Assembly (NCBI GenBank): GCA_013407085.1
Contig: JACCGJ010009919.1
Span: 1-64,000 of the forward strand
Length of the DNA stretch: 64,000 nucleotides
Reading direction: 5' to 3'
Source: Atriophallophorus winterbourni
Taxonomy: Eukaryota; Platyhelminthes; Trematoda; Plagiorchiida; Microphallidae
Every line of letters starts with the position of its first letter. Position 1 is the first letter of the stretch. This document shows positions 41,729 through 54,250 of this stretch, one piece after another. The position numbers were made by a program, and so were the translations under genes. The notes below the pieces were generated by a model. It did not search any database. It saw only the letters and a list, made by a program, of their open reading frames with translations, and had not been told where the DNA came from.

Positions 41729-42060
41729 TACCTTCGCATCACTGCCGAGCGCCAGATTGTGAAGATTTCTACCCCATGCACCTTATTGCCGTTGGCAATT
41801 TCGAACGACTCCGCATGTAGTGGTTCGCTATACAGTTTATTACTGCGTCTCAATATTTTCGCTGTGTCCCTTATCTGAAACTTGCTCCGCCAAGGCAGAA
41901 TCAAGAATAGGGGATTGATATTCCCTCGCATCCCGGGGTTGTCTCCGCATACGCTTTCGGTGTTCGATTCTAGTATGAATTTCTCTCCAAGTCTGCACTG
42001 TGTAAAAGCACGAACAGTCCATGCAGTTGATTCTGTAGATGCTGTTCGTTAGGTCAAATA
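41729..42060 (-). mobile_element. Penelope GIY-YIG remnant, inverted copy (T1)
   Basis: Reverse copy of the intron 11 remnant, with CSCFYTVQTWREIHTRIEH and SALAEQVSDKGH. The same YIG damage is present, so the defect predates the duplication. Confidence 0.6.
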
Positions 42061-42270
42061 AGTGGTTGGAAGTTGACTATTAATTAATCATGTTCTCTTT
42101 CCGGAATATCACACTTGGCTGACAAAGCTTCCGTGTCAGAAGTGAAACGTTACCCAAAACCTACTCAAACCGATTGCACTTACATTTCTTTGCATTATGA
42201 ATACACGATCGGCCACAAACATATTCCAATCGATCGTGACACATTTCGTTCAAGTTGTTAGCATACTTAC

Positions 42271-42388
42271 CATCAGAAGTGACGTAAAGAGCGAGTCAAG
42301 TGTGAGACGATACCAAGTGTGATTCTCGCTCACATATGTATAGATCCATCATACGATGAGACAGATGCATGTTCCCGGAACAAATATC
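42271..42388 (-). pseudogene. SLC6 exon 11 copy with stop (T1)
   Basis: Splice sites kept, but the first Trp of the Trp-Trp pair in TM11 is TGA. Shared with T2. Confidence 0.8.
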
Positions 42389-44321
42389 CTGGGGCAATAA
42401 AAATGATAAAACATACGTAGCACGGTACATAGGAAAAAAGGATAGTTCCTTTGTGGAATTAAAATATCAATCATGGAATGTTTACTCCGGATATAAAAGT
42501 ATGTGATGGTATGTGAGTCTTCAAATTATAAACCAAAATAATTTGAGTTATAATAGGTAACTGGAGTTAGAGAACTGTTAGTTGATTCGTCTGATGAACT
42601 ATTGAATCTCTAGAAAAACAGCAAAATCGTAAATTTGAAGGATAACTCGATGTGTGGGTTAACGTATCATAAAGATCAAAGCAATATTGTGTATTTTAGT
42701 GTGAATTATTTAACACCAACAGAACGATATGGTGGATTCAAGATGCATTTCGACCGAAGCAAGATGTTAAATATATTACAAAATACTCGCGAAACAGCAA
42801 GGCATTTTTCAAAAATGTTGATTCAACTGTTAATTTCACCACATAAACAGGATACTTGCAAACACGGCCGAAGTGTGACGAGAAAATGTAAAGTGTAATA
42901 GACAATTGATGGGTTTGAATTACGATCAGTTGTGCTTTGTAGATACAAAAGATCGCTGTATGAGCCACATTGATGTTTGGGCTACCTCTTGATCTAATCA
43001 GTGCGATCCCGTAAATTTCTAAACACAAAATAAAAATTGTCTACAAGCAATTGTCAGTCGCGAGTTCATCGAACGTCAAGTACTAGCACGAATCCGGCAT
43101 TAAACAACTTGAAGATCACGAATTCAGTCTATTTCTATTCCGTTTAACCAGGACAGATGTCAATTATCAGCAGCATGGATTCCTTAGTTGACATTGAAAC
43201 ACGAAAAATTGCCTGTATTCTACTTGCCACACTGTGAACTTGGCATACTTGAAAATTAACGTAGGCAATTTTTCACAATATGATAAATAAATAAATAATT
43301 GAAATATTTGAGATGACCAACTCACACCATCGTAATAGCTATAAAATTTGGAAACGGAAACCAATTTAATGTCGCGGTTTGTGCTGAACGATTGGCTCTC
43401 CAACTTTTACCATTCCATGAACCTTATTACTCACGACCTTAAACTTCGAAGCTGACTGCTTCAAGTGATTAAATATTATTCTCAGTCGAATTTAAAGCTC
43501 CACCATATTAGATTTACGATTAATAAAAAGCGTTTACTTTCACGGAACCACCAGGGACATCACGCCATATCCATTTGAAGGGCATATCATACTACAGGAT
43601 TATGAATTATGTTCTGCAACGGCCCAGTCTTGAATAGTAATACAAAATGCTAAATGTTCAAACAGAGAAATCGCATACTCGAGAATTGACATCAACAATA
43701 ATTTAAAACTGGGATGTACTAGCACAACAGACCATACGAATAGAAGATTGAAACTCTGAACATATTTGACTTTTCGAACCGCCTTGTCAAGGGTGATCTG
43801 ATACTGCCTTTCAATATTTTGCATGTGGTGAATGATCTACTTGAACACCTGTTTAATCGGCAAGAATCTGGTTGTAGCAGATCACATGGCTTAACTACTC
43901 CACACTCTAGATCAATTGTCGAAGGTTCTTTTATGCTGTCCTAGCTTATTTTATATGAAACTCTCTACCGTCAGATTTCATTTATGCGTCGAAACAGAAC
44001 GTATTTAAGGCATGAACTTGACAAGTATATTGTGACCAAATCCATACTCACACCTCAATACATTTTGACAAAACCTCTTTGTTATTTTTATGCATTCCCG
44101 ACATGTTTAATCTATGGGGACTGTAAAACTCTGAATAACTTTGCATCAGTAGTGGCGAACAAAGTAACGATTTCGATAAACGAAGTAAAAAAAAACACAA
44201 CTGAAAAATATTGCCAATACCATTTGATGTTTGCTTTGCAGCAACTGATTTCAACTTTCAAATTAATAATTATTTCTGGTTTTACCACAATTTTTCGAAT
44301 TGAATCAAAATTAATAGAACA
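42389..44321 (-). repeat. Reversed intron 10 (T1)
   Basis: Reverse complement of most of parent intron 10, including both unidentified coding-like stretches, ending just before exon 10 should appear. Exon 10 is replaced by gypsy sequence. Confidence 0.75.
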
Positions 44322-46130
44322 ATCAGTTTTCAGTACGAAATGCGCGTTATCGTCGGTTTTCAAGTGACTTAGAGCGGAAGAGTTGGAAGATTTCACGGAG
44401 GTGAAGTACATACTCTTCCATCGATGAACTAGCTACTAATAAGTCGTCGATATACACGAAGACTAAATCAAGACCACGACTATTTGATCCATGAACCTTT
44501 GAAAAGACTGTGTTGCGTTGCGCAAACCAAAGGGCGTGTGAAGGAATTCGAAAAGACCAAATGGCGTTATTACAGCAGTCTTAGCAATATCATCATGGTC
44601 CATGGGAATCTGATGGTATGCACGTACGAAGTCCAAATTGGAGAAAACTGATTTTCCGTAAAGGCTGAGCGAAAATCGTGAATGTGCGGAATAGGGTAGC
44701 GGTCAGGTTGTGTAACACTATTCAACACACGATAATCGCCGCAAGGTTTCCAATCGCCATTCTTCTTGGCGACCATATGTAATGGCGAAGCCCACGGGCT
44801 AGTGGACGGTCTAATAATACCCAATGCAGCCATATGTTCAAATTCGCATTTTGCCGCTTTCGTCATCGTCGGTTCTGAAGATCGACTATTAGACCGTACT
44901 TCGTCAGGAAGTCGATACGGATTATGCGCTTTTGCACATCGGCTATCAGAAAGACTGTTATAACTGTAGAGTATTGCACTGGCTCAGCCGTCAGGAGGAA
45001 TTCACGTCTGAGTCCGAGATCGAGTTACAGAAATTTCTCACCATATGGCGAGATTTTCGAATCGTTGGCCGCCTGCAATGTAATACTTGATGGGCGGAGG
45101 TCACGTTTTTCGCAACTACGCGGTATAACGCTAACCTCTGCGCTGGTGTCTACGAGAAAGTTAAGCTTAGTAGACGCATCGTAGACGTACAAGAGGTGAC
45201 TAGCGGGTTTGCCAGGAGCCGTCGTCGCGATTACTGACTGGCTACGTGGTTTTACGACACGGTGGTTGTCAGCGTTACGATGTTTACAACCAGAGCGACA
45301 ATTACGCGCAGCGTTTTCGAACCGACGATGATAATAGCAGAACCAGTTAGTATCAAGATTACGAGAACGGCTTCTATTTCAAAATCGACTCCGAGGTCTA
45401 AATCTAGACGTTTTGGACCGCTAGAAATGGTGAGCAGTAAGGATGAGAGTTTCCTAGTCAGCGTGGCCACGGTAGCTACCAAGAGAGAGAGGTTACTTTG
45501 AGAGGTTACTTTCTTATGATACTTGATTAACGCTGGTTCTGTGGATGAGTTGTTGGATTTTATCTGCGAGTTCAGCCAAAGTGTCGAGACAGACATTTTC
45601 AGCCGACAAGGCAAGGATGGCAGTAGTGCTGGTTGGCAAGCATTTCAGCCAAAGTTGCTGTATGACAGAATCGTCTCACTTTGTGTTACCCACGAGAGAA
45701 CGCATGAGACGCAAAAGTTGTGAAGGACATCTGTCACTGAGTTCCACACCAGCACGTAGTTGCTTTAGCTTGGCTTCATCGGAGGCCATAGTGCGCTTAA
45801 GGACAGCAGCCTTCAGCATGTCGTAAGGCGAAATAGAGGCCACGGGGTCGAGGACGTCTAGTACTTCTTTTTAGGTGTAAGATGGTTACTGTGATTGTAC
45901 ATATGAAAACATGACGTCCCGCTTCGTAATTCGTCTGAATCGAAACATGCCTTCTGCCTAGATGAACCAAACATGTGGGTTATCAGGGTCGAATGCTGGG
46001 GTGTTACAGCCGATGACGTTCACTTGCGACTCGGTGGGTTCAAACGACATTTTGCTAAAATTGCAAAAATAATGGGAGTTCTGAGCGAAAAATGGAAAAC
46101 AGGCTCACCAATTATGCAGATTATAAATAA
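44322..46130 (-). mobile_element. Gypsy copy G4: gag-protease-RT, 3' half missing
   Basis: Contains gag start (near 46055), the Gag CHCC finger (about 45290-45350), protease, and RT to the palm, then stops at about 44324 in the linker to RNase H. The finger is intact here (FCYYHRRFENAARNC), where G2 and G5 carry TAG, and seven bases lost in G2/G5 near 45360 are present. Still disrupted in RT and gag. The primer-binding-like GGCTCACCA lies near 46105. Confidence 0.8.
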
Positions 46131-46153
46131 ATAAATCTTGTGTATTGCACAAG

Positions 46154-46271
46154 GATTTTTGATAAGGGAACATCCATCAGCCTCATCGTATGGTAGATCT
46201 ATACATATGTGAGCGAGAATCCCACTTGGTATCGTCTCACACTTGAGTCGCTTTTTACGTCACTTCTGATA
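46154..46271 (+). pseudogene. SLC6 exon 11 copy, decayed (plus)
   Basis: Matches parent exon 11 but has TAG at the second Trp of the TM11 pair and a mutated donor (ATTAAGT for GTAAGT). Directly follows G4. Confidence 0.8.
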
Positions 46272-46349
46272 TTAAGTATGCTAACAACTTGAACGTAATG
46301 AGTAACGATCGATTGGAATATGCTTGGGTCTGATTGTGTATTATTAATG

Positions 46350-46831
46350 CAAAGAAATTTGAGTGCAATCCGTTAGAGCAGTTTTGGATAACGTTTCACT
46401 TCTAACACCGAAACTTTGTCAGCCAAGTGTGATAGTCAGTACAGAGAACATGACTAAATAGCAGTCAACCCACCACCACCGAAGTGCCCTCACCGCAAAA
46501 CAGCCTATACTATGCTTACGACGTGTCACATCTCGTAGGCATAACCAGGATCAGTCGTCAATTTACCTATTACTGTGTATCACACATCAATCTAACACAA
46601 ACGAACACGGTCAAGCTCGGTTGACACTGTTGCCCACTGGCGTAAAAATATATAACTAACGGGGATAAATATAGGCTTTTTAGCAGTAAGGGCACATGAG
46701 TGTTGATGGGTTGACTGCTATTTAATCATGTCCCCTGTCCTGACTATCACATATGAATTACGAAGCTTTTGTGTCACAAGTGAAACGTTACCCAAAACAT
46801 GCTCTTAGCGATTACACTCAAATTTCTTTGC
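46350..46831. mobile_element. Foldback (MITE-like) repeat
   Basis: Left arm (46350-46483) and right arm (about 46707-46831) are inverted repeats of about 130 bases, sharing CAAAGAAATTTGAGTG, GTAACGTTTCACTT and TAGCAGTCAACCCA. No ORF inside. Partial copies: 13350-13480, 38189-38530, 42051-42190, 50660-50800 and 63900-64000. Terminal duplications could not be defined. Confidence 0.55.
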
Positions 46832-47418
46832 GAAATGAGTTACAATTCAAATCTGACATTCGGATCATGTATATTGAGCAGAATTTTTGGTGATTGATAT
46901 TTTTAGAGAAAACAAACCGAAGCATGACAAAGCACAAAAATCCAATTAAAATGAGTGCTGTTTCACAAACATTATTGATAGTTCATGGAGCAGATTATTG
47001 ATTCTTGTACATGGTGCTAGAATCAGTAACTTAGTTAAGCTTCTTGTATAATTCAAATTTTAAAACGGCCTTGCATTTGAAGTGAGCTTTACATCTGAAA
47101 TGAAACTTTACTGTTTACTTATCACTAGGATCAAGGCACTAGTTGGAGAGTAGAACGATTTCCAACGTTCCAAACTCTTCCGTAGTAGACGGATAGTTGG
47201 GGTGTGTGGTTCTGATTGTTGTGAAAATATAATAAAAATGAATTACGAACCCCTGTTGGTAAGATCATCTTCTCTTAGGGAGAAACATGAACACTGATAC
47301 GATGTGAGATTAACTAACCTTGCTGTTCGATAAAATGGGTAATATTCTGCTCCAGGTTTCCTAATCGCAATCAACAATGCAAAACTATTTGAGGTCAATG
47401 CATCAAACCAACACTTAC

Positions 47419-47536
47419 ATGGTAAATTAAACAGAATAGTCAAGCACAGATAAAATCTATTTTCATCGTTTATAAGGCTAAATCTGTCTCTGTAAAAATG
47501 TCTCAATTTGTCCGAATGAAGCCTAATTTTTTCTTC
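47419..47536 (-). pseudogene. Captured exon resembling cytosolic purine 5'-nucleotidase (NT5C2 type)
   Basis: A 118-base segment between an ACACAG acceptor and a CCAT|GTAAGT donor on the minus strand is open and contains NRFYLCLTILFNLP. From memory of the family, NT5C2 proteins have a similar block ending in FNLPE, which would continue in the next exon. No other part of such a gene is visible. It is therefore probably an exon carried in by rearrangement. Shorter remnants lie at 39136-39177 and 18906-18946. Confidence 0.45.
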
Positions 47537-47971
47537 CTGTGTTCCATTCGTCAAACGTGAACAAACATTCCTTACTGCGGCCAAAAAGCAACTGACAATT
47601 ATTATGCGAGGATATTACCTGATTGGACTGCATTCCACAGCATTAGGTCTACATACTAGATGTAAAATCTATGGTTGGTTCGAATTTCAACTCTCATTTG
47701 TATTTTCATCATAATTCTAACTTTCGAATCCTTATTCACAGATTCCTCGTAGTAATTATGCAACAAGAAAATGCGCAACGCATTTTACCATAGCATTTTT
47801 TATGATCTCATATTAAATGATTATTGAATAAATTTATTTTCCAAGGCTATGAAAGATTGAATCTAGATTTGATTGAACTGAGGCATATTGCATACACGTA
47901 CCCTGGTTGCAAATCAAAGAATATGCATTCTGTACATCAGCTCTCATGATGTTATTCTCTTTGTATTTCAG

Positions 47972-48178
47972 TGGGGAATACTTCTCGTGGTATTAATCGG
48001 TACAAATTTATTCTCGGTCTGGTGGAAGGATGACATTTACAAAGAAGTACGAAAGCGAGGATGCGACCCATACGACCCGAATTCATACGAAAAACCAAAA
48101 GATTGCCAAACACAAAACTCTCCGAGTGGTGAAGGCGAACGTTATAACACTGAACTCGAATTAGCCAGTAGTCTCTAA
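47972..48178 (+). pseudogene. SLC6 exon 12 copy f (plus)
   Basis: Acceptor TTTCAG intact, frame open to the stop, tail ending ELASSL where other copies end in SF. FSVWWKDD as in copy d. Confidence 0.85.
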
Positions 48179-48370
48179 ATCAATCCATGTTAACGTGATT
48201 GGAACGAATTAAATCACAACTATTTCAATCGACTTTTTTGTAAAACACAGTTGGTGGGTTATAATGTTGGCTGAAATTAAAATCTGACCAAGTGTTGTAA
48301 ATGTAGAATCATTTCGAAACCGGAGTTATCTCCGAACTAAATTTGGCAAATCAATTGGGAACGCTTATTA

Positions 48371-48650
48371 CAGGGACCTTCCAAAATCATTGATTATTCT
48401 TATACGGAATCGCCAAGGGCGATAGACAATCGGCACTAAGTCTATGATCAAACCGGAAACAACTAAAGCCGAGCCCCAGGTATTGTCCTTCATAAATTAA
48501 TAATTATTTCTGGTTTTACCTCAATTTTGTAAATTAAATCAAAATTAATAGAATTCGTTTTACTCACATGATCAAGGGGATCCATACTACAGGGACCTTC
48601 CAGTCATAGTGTCCAAAATCGTTGATAATTCTGGTGCATTTTGTAAATAC
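48371..48650 (-). pseudogene. SLC6 exon 10 scraps (T2)
   Basis: Two exon-10 pieces as in T1: the 5' part at about 48371-48484 and the 3' part with donor at about 48569-48650, separated by the start of intron 10. Confidence 0.7.
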
Positions 48651-48664
48651 TCATCAATTAACAA

Positions 48665-49172
48665 TATACTTTTTCCGCGCGCGTTCTTCTTCTGCTTTGT
48701 TCGCTGGTGCTGTATTGTTGAATATCTGTGAATCACGACGGTTAACGGCAAAATTGACGTGTCGCCGCATTTTTCAGCTTCTTCCCAACTCCTAGGGTCA
48801 ATATCAAGTGCGATCTACACAAAGATCTATTTTCTGATTTCATCTCATATGTTATATCTTTTGGAATACGACCATTTTGAATTGTGTACAGATGACCCAG
48901 CCAGATTTGACGGCGTTGTCGTAGTAGGGTTAACATTCTCTGTAGACCAGCTATAGAGCATTGGTTTTTGACAGTCCGCGATGTGTTTAATATACGGTGT
49001 ATGCTTCGTGTGAAATCATGTACTGGTTCAAGTTGACAGTTTTCAACAGTGATGATTTGAGGTGATACAATCTCTTGACCAAGTATTTTCATCTTGCTTA
49101 TGCTGATTTTCAGCGCAAAGTCTGCATGTCGATGAAAAACGTCCATTAGCGACTGGAGCTGCTCTTAGGAGT
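48665..49172 (-). mobile_element. RTE-1 LINE fragment, inverted copy (T2)
   Basis: Near-identical to the T1 copy. A frame of 134 codons (48742-49146) includes WLGHLYTIQNGRIPKDITY, retaining the Trp and Lys typical of RTE tails. Confidence 0.7.
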
Positions 49173-49786
49173 GAGCAATAATAGCCTCATTGTAGGCAAA
49201 CAGCAGGTCACGTCTTAGCACATCCCGTAACTTGGTTTGTGCTCTCGATCTATTAAACCCATTCCAGGATATTAATCAATTCATTATGCAGCTAACATTG
49301 TTGTACATAGTAGGCAATTTGTTTTGCTGAACCATACATTCAGTTTTGAAGTTTTGCGATTCCTGATGGATGACTCACGTAAACGTTTGTTCACGAACCA
49401 AATTTCATTCATGTATCAATTAGGGTAACGTAGCTAAATTATTCGTTAATCGAGAGTTTCCCAACACGATGTTTGCTTCATTAGTTTTTGCACAAGATTT
49501 CTTCCAATTTCCTAGTCAAAATATTAACTTTAGAAGCGACACCGATGTCAGTTTACTGCAAAATAATTTTTTAGAATATAAATTGCATTTAATTACATTT
49601 TGAATCCCAATTGATTAGCCAAATTTATAGCGGAAATAACTCCGGTTTCGAAATAATTCTAAATTTGCAACACTTGGTCAGACTTTAATTTCAGCTAACC
49701 TTATAACCCACCGAGTGTGTTTTACAAAAAAGCCGATTGAAATAGTTGTGATTTAATTCGTTCCAATTACGTTAACATGGATTGAT

Positions 49787-49993
49787 TTAGAAACTACTGG
49801 CTAATTCGAGATCAGTGTTATAATGTTCGCCTTCACCACTAGGAGAGTTTTGTGTTTTGCAATCTTTTGGTTTTTCGTATGAATTCGGGTCGTATGGATC
49901 GCATCCTCGCTTACGAACTTCTATGTAAATGTCATCCTTGCACCATACCAAGAATAAATTTGTACCTATTAGGACCACGAGAAGTATTCCCCA
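49787..49993 (-). pseudogene. SLC6 exon 12 copy g (minus)
   Basis: Open, acceptor AATTCAG kept, same protein as copy e. Last exon of the inverted exon 8-12 copy. Confidence 0.85.
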
Positions 49994-50340
49994 CTGAATT
50001 ACAAAGAGAATAACATCATGAGAGCTGATGTACAGAATGCATATTCTTTAATTTGCAATCAGGGTACGTGTATGCAATATGCCTCAGTTCAATCAAATCC
50101 AGATTAAATCTTGCTTAGCCTTGGGAATTAAATTTATTCAATATTCATTGACCAGCACCAGTGGTCAATTTACCTACTAGTGTGTATCCACATCAATCTA
50201 ATACTATTGAACACGGTCATGGTCGGTTGACGCAGCGGTCCACAAGCGTGGAAGTACATAACTAAAGGAGCTAAGGTTAGGCTATTTTTGAAGAAAAAAA
50301 TCTAATTAACTAGTAGGTATAAAGGTGAATAACAACTATT

Positions 50341-50672
50341 TACCTTCGCATCACTGCCGAGCGCCAGATTGTGAAGATTTCTACCCCATGCACCTTATTG
50401 CCGTTGGCAATTTCGAACGACTCCGCATGTAGTGGTTCGCTATACAGTTTATTACTGCGTCTCAATATTTTCGCTGTGTCCCTTATCTGAAACTTGCTCC
50501 GCCAAGGCAGAATCAAGAATAGGGGATTGATATTCCCTCGCATCCCGGGGTTGTCTCCGCATACGCTTTCGGTGTTCGATTCTAGTATGAATTTCTCTCC
50601 AAGTCTGCACTGTGTAAAAGCACGAACAGTCCATGCAGTTGATTCTGTAGATGCTGTTCGTTAGGTCAAATA
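50341..50672 (-). mobile_element. Penelope GIY-YIG remnant, inverted copy (T2)
   Basis: Identical reading frames to the T1 copy. Confidence 0.6.
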
Positions 50673-50882
50673 AGTGGTTGGAAGTTGACTATTAATTAAT
50701 CATGTTCTCTTTCCGGAATATCACACTTGGCTGACAAAGCTTCCGTGTCAGAAGTGAAACGTTACCCAAAACCTACTCAAACCGATTGCACTTACATTTC
50801 TTTGCATTATGAATACACGATCGGCCACAAACATATTCCAATCGATCGTGACACATTTCGTTCAAGTTGTTAGCATACTTAC

Positions 50883-51000
50883 CATCAGAAGTGACGTAAA
50901 GAGCGAGTCAAGTGTGAGACGATACCAAGTGTGATTCTCGCTCACATATGTATAGATCCATCATACGATGAGACAGATGCATGTTCCCGGAACAAATATC
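50883..51000 (-). pseudogene. SLC6 exon 11 copy with stop (T2)
   Basis: Both splice sites present; the TM11 Trp codon is TGA, identical to T1. Confidence 0.85.
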
Positions 51001-52978
51001 CTGGGGCAATAAAAATGATAAAACATACGTAGCACGGTACATAGGAAAAAAGGATAGTTCCTTTGTGGAATTAAAATATCAATCATGGAATGTTTACTCC
51101 GGATATAAAAGTATGTGATGGTATGTGAGTCTTCAAATTATAAACCAAAATAATTTGAGTTATAATAGGTAACTGGAGTTAGAGAACTGTTAGTTGATTC
51201 GTCTGATGAACTATTGAATCTCTAGAAAAACAGCAAAATCGTAAATTTGAAGGATAACTCGATGTGTGGGTTAACGTATATTAAAGATCAAAGCATTATT
51301 GTGTATTTTAGTGTGAATTATTGTTATAACTGTAAGGTATTAACACCGACAGAACGATATGGTGGATTCAAGATGCATTTTGGCCGAAGCAAGATGTTAA
51401 ATATATTACAAAATACACGCGAAACAGCAAGGCATTTTTCAAAAATGTTGATTCAACTGGTAATTTCACCACATAAACAGGGTACTTGCAAACACGGCCG
51501 AAGTGTGACGAGAAAATGTAAAGTGTAATAGACAGTTGATGGGTTTGAATTACGATCAATTGTGCTTTGTAGATACAAAAGACCGCTGTATGAGCCACAT
51601 TGAAGTTTGGACAACCTCCTGTTCTACACAATATATCTAATCAGTGCGATCCCGTAAATTTCCAAACACAAAATAAAAATTGTCTACAAGCAATTGTCAG
51701 TCGCGAGTTCATCGAACGTCAAGTACTAGCACGAATCCGGCATTAAACAACTTGAAGACCACGAATTCAGTCTATTTCTATTCCGTTTAACCAGGACAGA
51801 TGTCAATTATCAGCAGCATGGATTCCTTAGTTGACATTGAAACACGAAAAATTGCCTGTCTTCTACTTGCCACACTGTGAACTTGGCATACTTGAAAATT
51901 AACGTAGGCAATTTTTCACAATAAGATAAATAAATAAATAATTAAAACATTTGAGATCACCAACTCACACCATCGTAATAGCTATAAAATTTGTAAACGG
52001 AAACCAATTTAATGTCGGGGTTTGTGCTGAACGATTGGCTCTCCAACTTTTACCATTCCATGAACCTTATTACTCACGACCTCAAACTTCGAAGCTGACT
52101 GCTTCAAGTGATTAAATATTATCCTCAGTCGAATTTAAAGCTCCACCATATTAGATTTACGATTAATAAAAAGCGTTTACTTTCACGGAACTACCAGGGG
52201 CATCACGCCATATCCATTTGAAGGGCATATCATACTACAGGATTATGAATTATGTTCTGCATTACGCAACGCCCAGTCTTGAATAGTAATATAAAATGCT
52301 AAATGTTCAAACAGAGAAATCGCATACTCGAGAATTGACATCAACAATAATTTAAAACTGGGATGTACTAGCACAACAGACCATACGAATAGAAGATTGA
52401 AACTCTGAACATATTTGACTTTTCGAACCGCCTTGTCAAGGGTGATCTGATACTGCCTTTCAATATTTTGCATGCGGTGAATCATCCACTTGAACACCTG
52501 TTTAATCGGCAAGAAGCATGTGGTAGCAGATCTCATGGCTTAACTACTCCACACTCTAGATCAATTGTCGAATGTTCTTTTATGCTGTCCTAGATTATTT
52601 TATAAGAAACTCCCTACCGTCAGATTTCATTTATGCGTCAAAACAGAAAGTATTTAAGGCATGAACTTGACAAGTATATTGTGACCAAATCCATACTCGC
52701 ACCTCAATAAATTTTGACAAAACCTCTTTGTTATTTTTATGCATTCCCGACATTTTAATCTATGGGGACTGTAAAACTTTGAATAACTTTGCATCAGTAG
52801 TGGCGAACATAGTAACGATTTCGATAAACGCAGTAAAAAACACAACAGAAAAATCTTGCCATTGTCATTTGATGTTTGCTTTGCAGCAACTGATTTCACC
52901 TTTCAAATTGATAATTATTTCTGGTTTTACCTCAATTTCGCGAATTGAATCAAAATTAATAGAATTAGTTTTACTCAC

Positions 52979-53130
52979 ATAATCAAAGGAATCCATATTA
53001 CAGGGACCTTCCAATCATTTGTTCCAAAACCGTTGATTATTCGTTTGCGGAAACGCCAAGGGCGATAGACAATCGGGACTAAGGCTATGAACAAACCTGA
53101 CACAATCAAAGCCGAGCCCCAGGTATTGTC
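52979..53130 (-). pseudogene. SLC6 exon 10 copy (T2)
   Basis: Complete, same protein sequence as the parent exon, and both splice sites kept. Confidence 0.85.
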
Positions 53131-53264
53131 CTTCGTAAAGAGAATGAAGACGAAACATGTTAGGTTCATCTTTAGTGGTCAAGCTGTTTCGAGAGACAGA
53201 ATGATCAAAAATTATATTTTAAAGAAAACAAATTAGCATTCTCCTTTCGAAAAAACATGTTTAC

Positions 53265-53356
53265 TTGGTTCTCCAAAATCTCCAGCTTCAACGCCGATGG
53301 AAGACCAAAAACCGCACAAGCAACCAACGAAATTCCGACGGCAACACGGTGGGAGG
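53265..53356 (-). pseudogene. SLC6 exon 9 copy (T2)
   Basis: Complete and identical in protein to the parent, splice sites kept. Confidence 0.85.
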
Positions 53357-54113
53357 CTGTAGATTTTCGAAAGTAAGGATGATAAGAAATAAAAATACAA
53401 TGCAATACTAACGATCCATTCTGAGCCATATTCAAGTTTTAAAGAATGATCGCTATGACATACCGACCACAAGCGGCTTTTCTTCAACGATGAGATGAAC
53501 ACACGTAAGCACGTTCAAACGACATGAGTATTTTCATGATGAAAGTAAAATCCAATCTGTCCACCAACATTTTCATGGTCATTGAGTGCCGATCGTTTGC
53601 TTATCCTACTGAAATGTGTTGCTAGCTAATGCTTAATAGTGGAGGCTTCGGAATTGCGTGAATAATATGGCGGAGCTGACATGTTAGTCGTCATTGAAAT
53701 GAACTCAGAAAAGACAATTTGTTTTCGACGATCTACTTCACAATATACTAATTAAAATAAGTCAGTTCACATTCTAGTTTAAAAAATTGATAAACTTAAA
53801 ACTGCAAAACGGAACGTGGACAAAGTATGGTTTCGAATACACAATTGCTATCAACGATCTATTCACCCAAAACTCTTGACCTTGTGACCGACAATTTAAA
53901 AACGATTGGCTACGTTTGACGGCTATTAATACAACTAAGATTTGCGCTTTCTACCTTCCCAACTATGTTCTATGATTACCATCATATTTAAGGTCTGTAA
54001 TACGTCGCGAAACAAGAAGCAGATCGTGTGAACAAAATTTGGCTTCGTCAAAACTAATTCCTCAACAAACTGAGCAATAATGTGCAAGAATGGGAAATCT
54101 CAAACAAACTTAC

Positions 54114-54250
54114 TCAATTCCTTCAGGCATACCACACCGACTTGCAAGCAAGCCAGCAATAAGCTGATGCCAGCAAATGCCAAACAAAGGAAGAACAATG
54201 CGCAGAGAATTTTTCCGGGAATTCACACTTTGGAAAACAACACGGGGATC
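54114..54250 (-). pseudogene. SLC6 exon 8 copy with stop (T2)
   Basis: Splice sites kept, but GGA (Gly356) is TGA, a single-base nonsense change. With the exon 11 stop this rules out a functional transporter from the inverted copy. Confidence 0.85.

Larger units (their letters stand above)
38189..44321. repeat. Tandem block T1
   Basis: Matches T2 with an offset of 8612 over 40-43 kb. Order: foldback arm, NT5C2-like scrap, + exon 12, two exon-10 scraps, RTE-1, reversed 3' flank, reversed exon 12, Penelope remnant, reversed exon 11, reversed intron 10. It breaks 10 or so bases short of exon 10, where G4 begins. Identity with T2 varies along the block. Confidence 0.8.

Noticed and set aside
49787..54250. 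Second working transporter gene on the minus strand
   Set aside because: Exon 8 and exon 11 carry nonsense codons and exons 1-7 are absent upstream; RTE-2 lies there instead.
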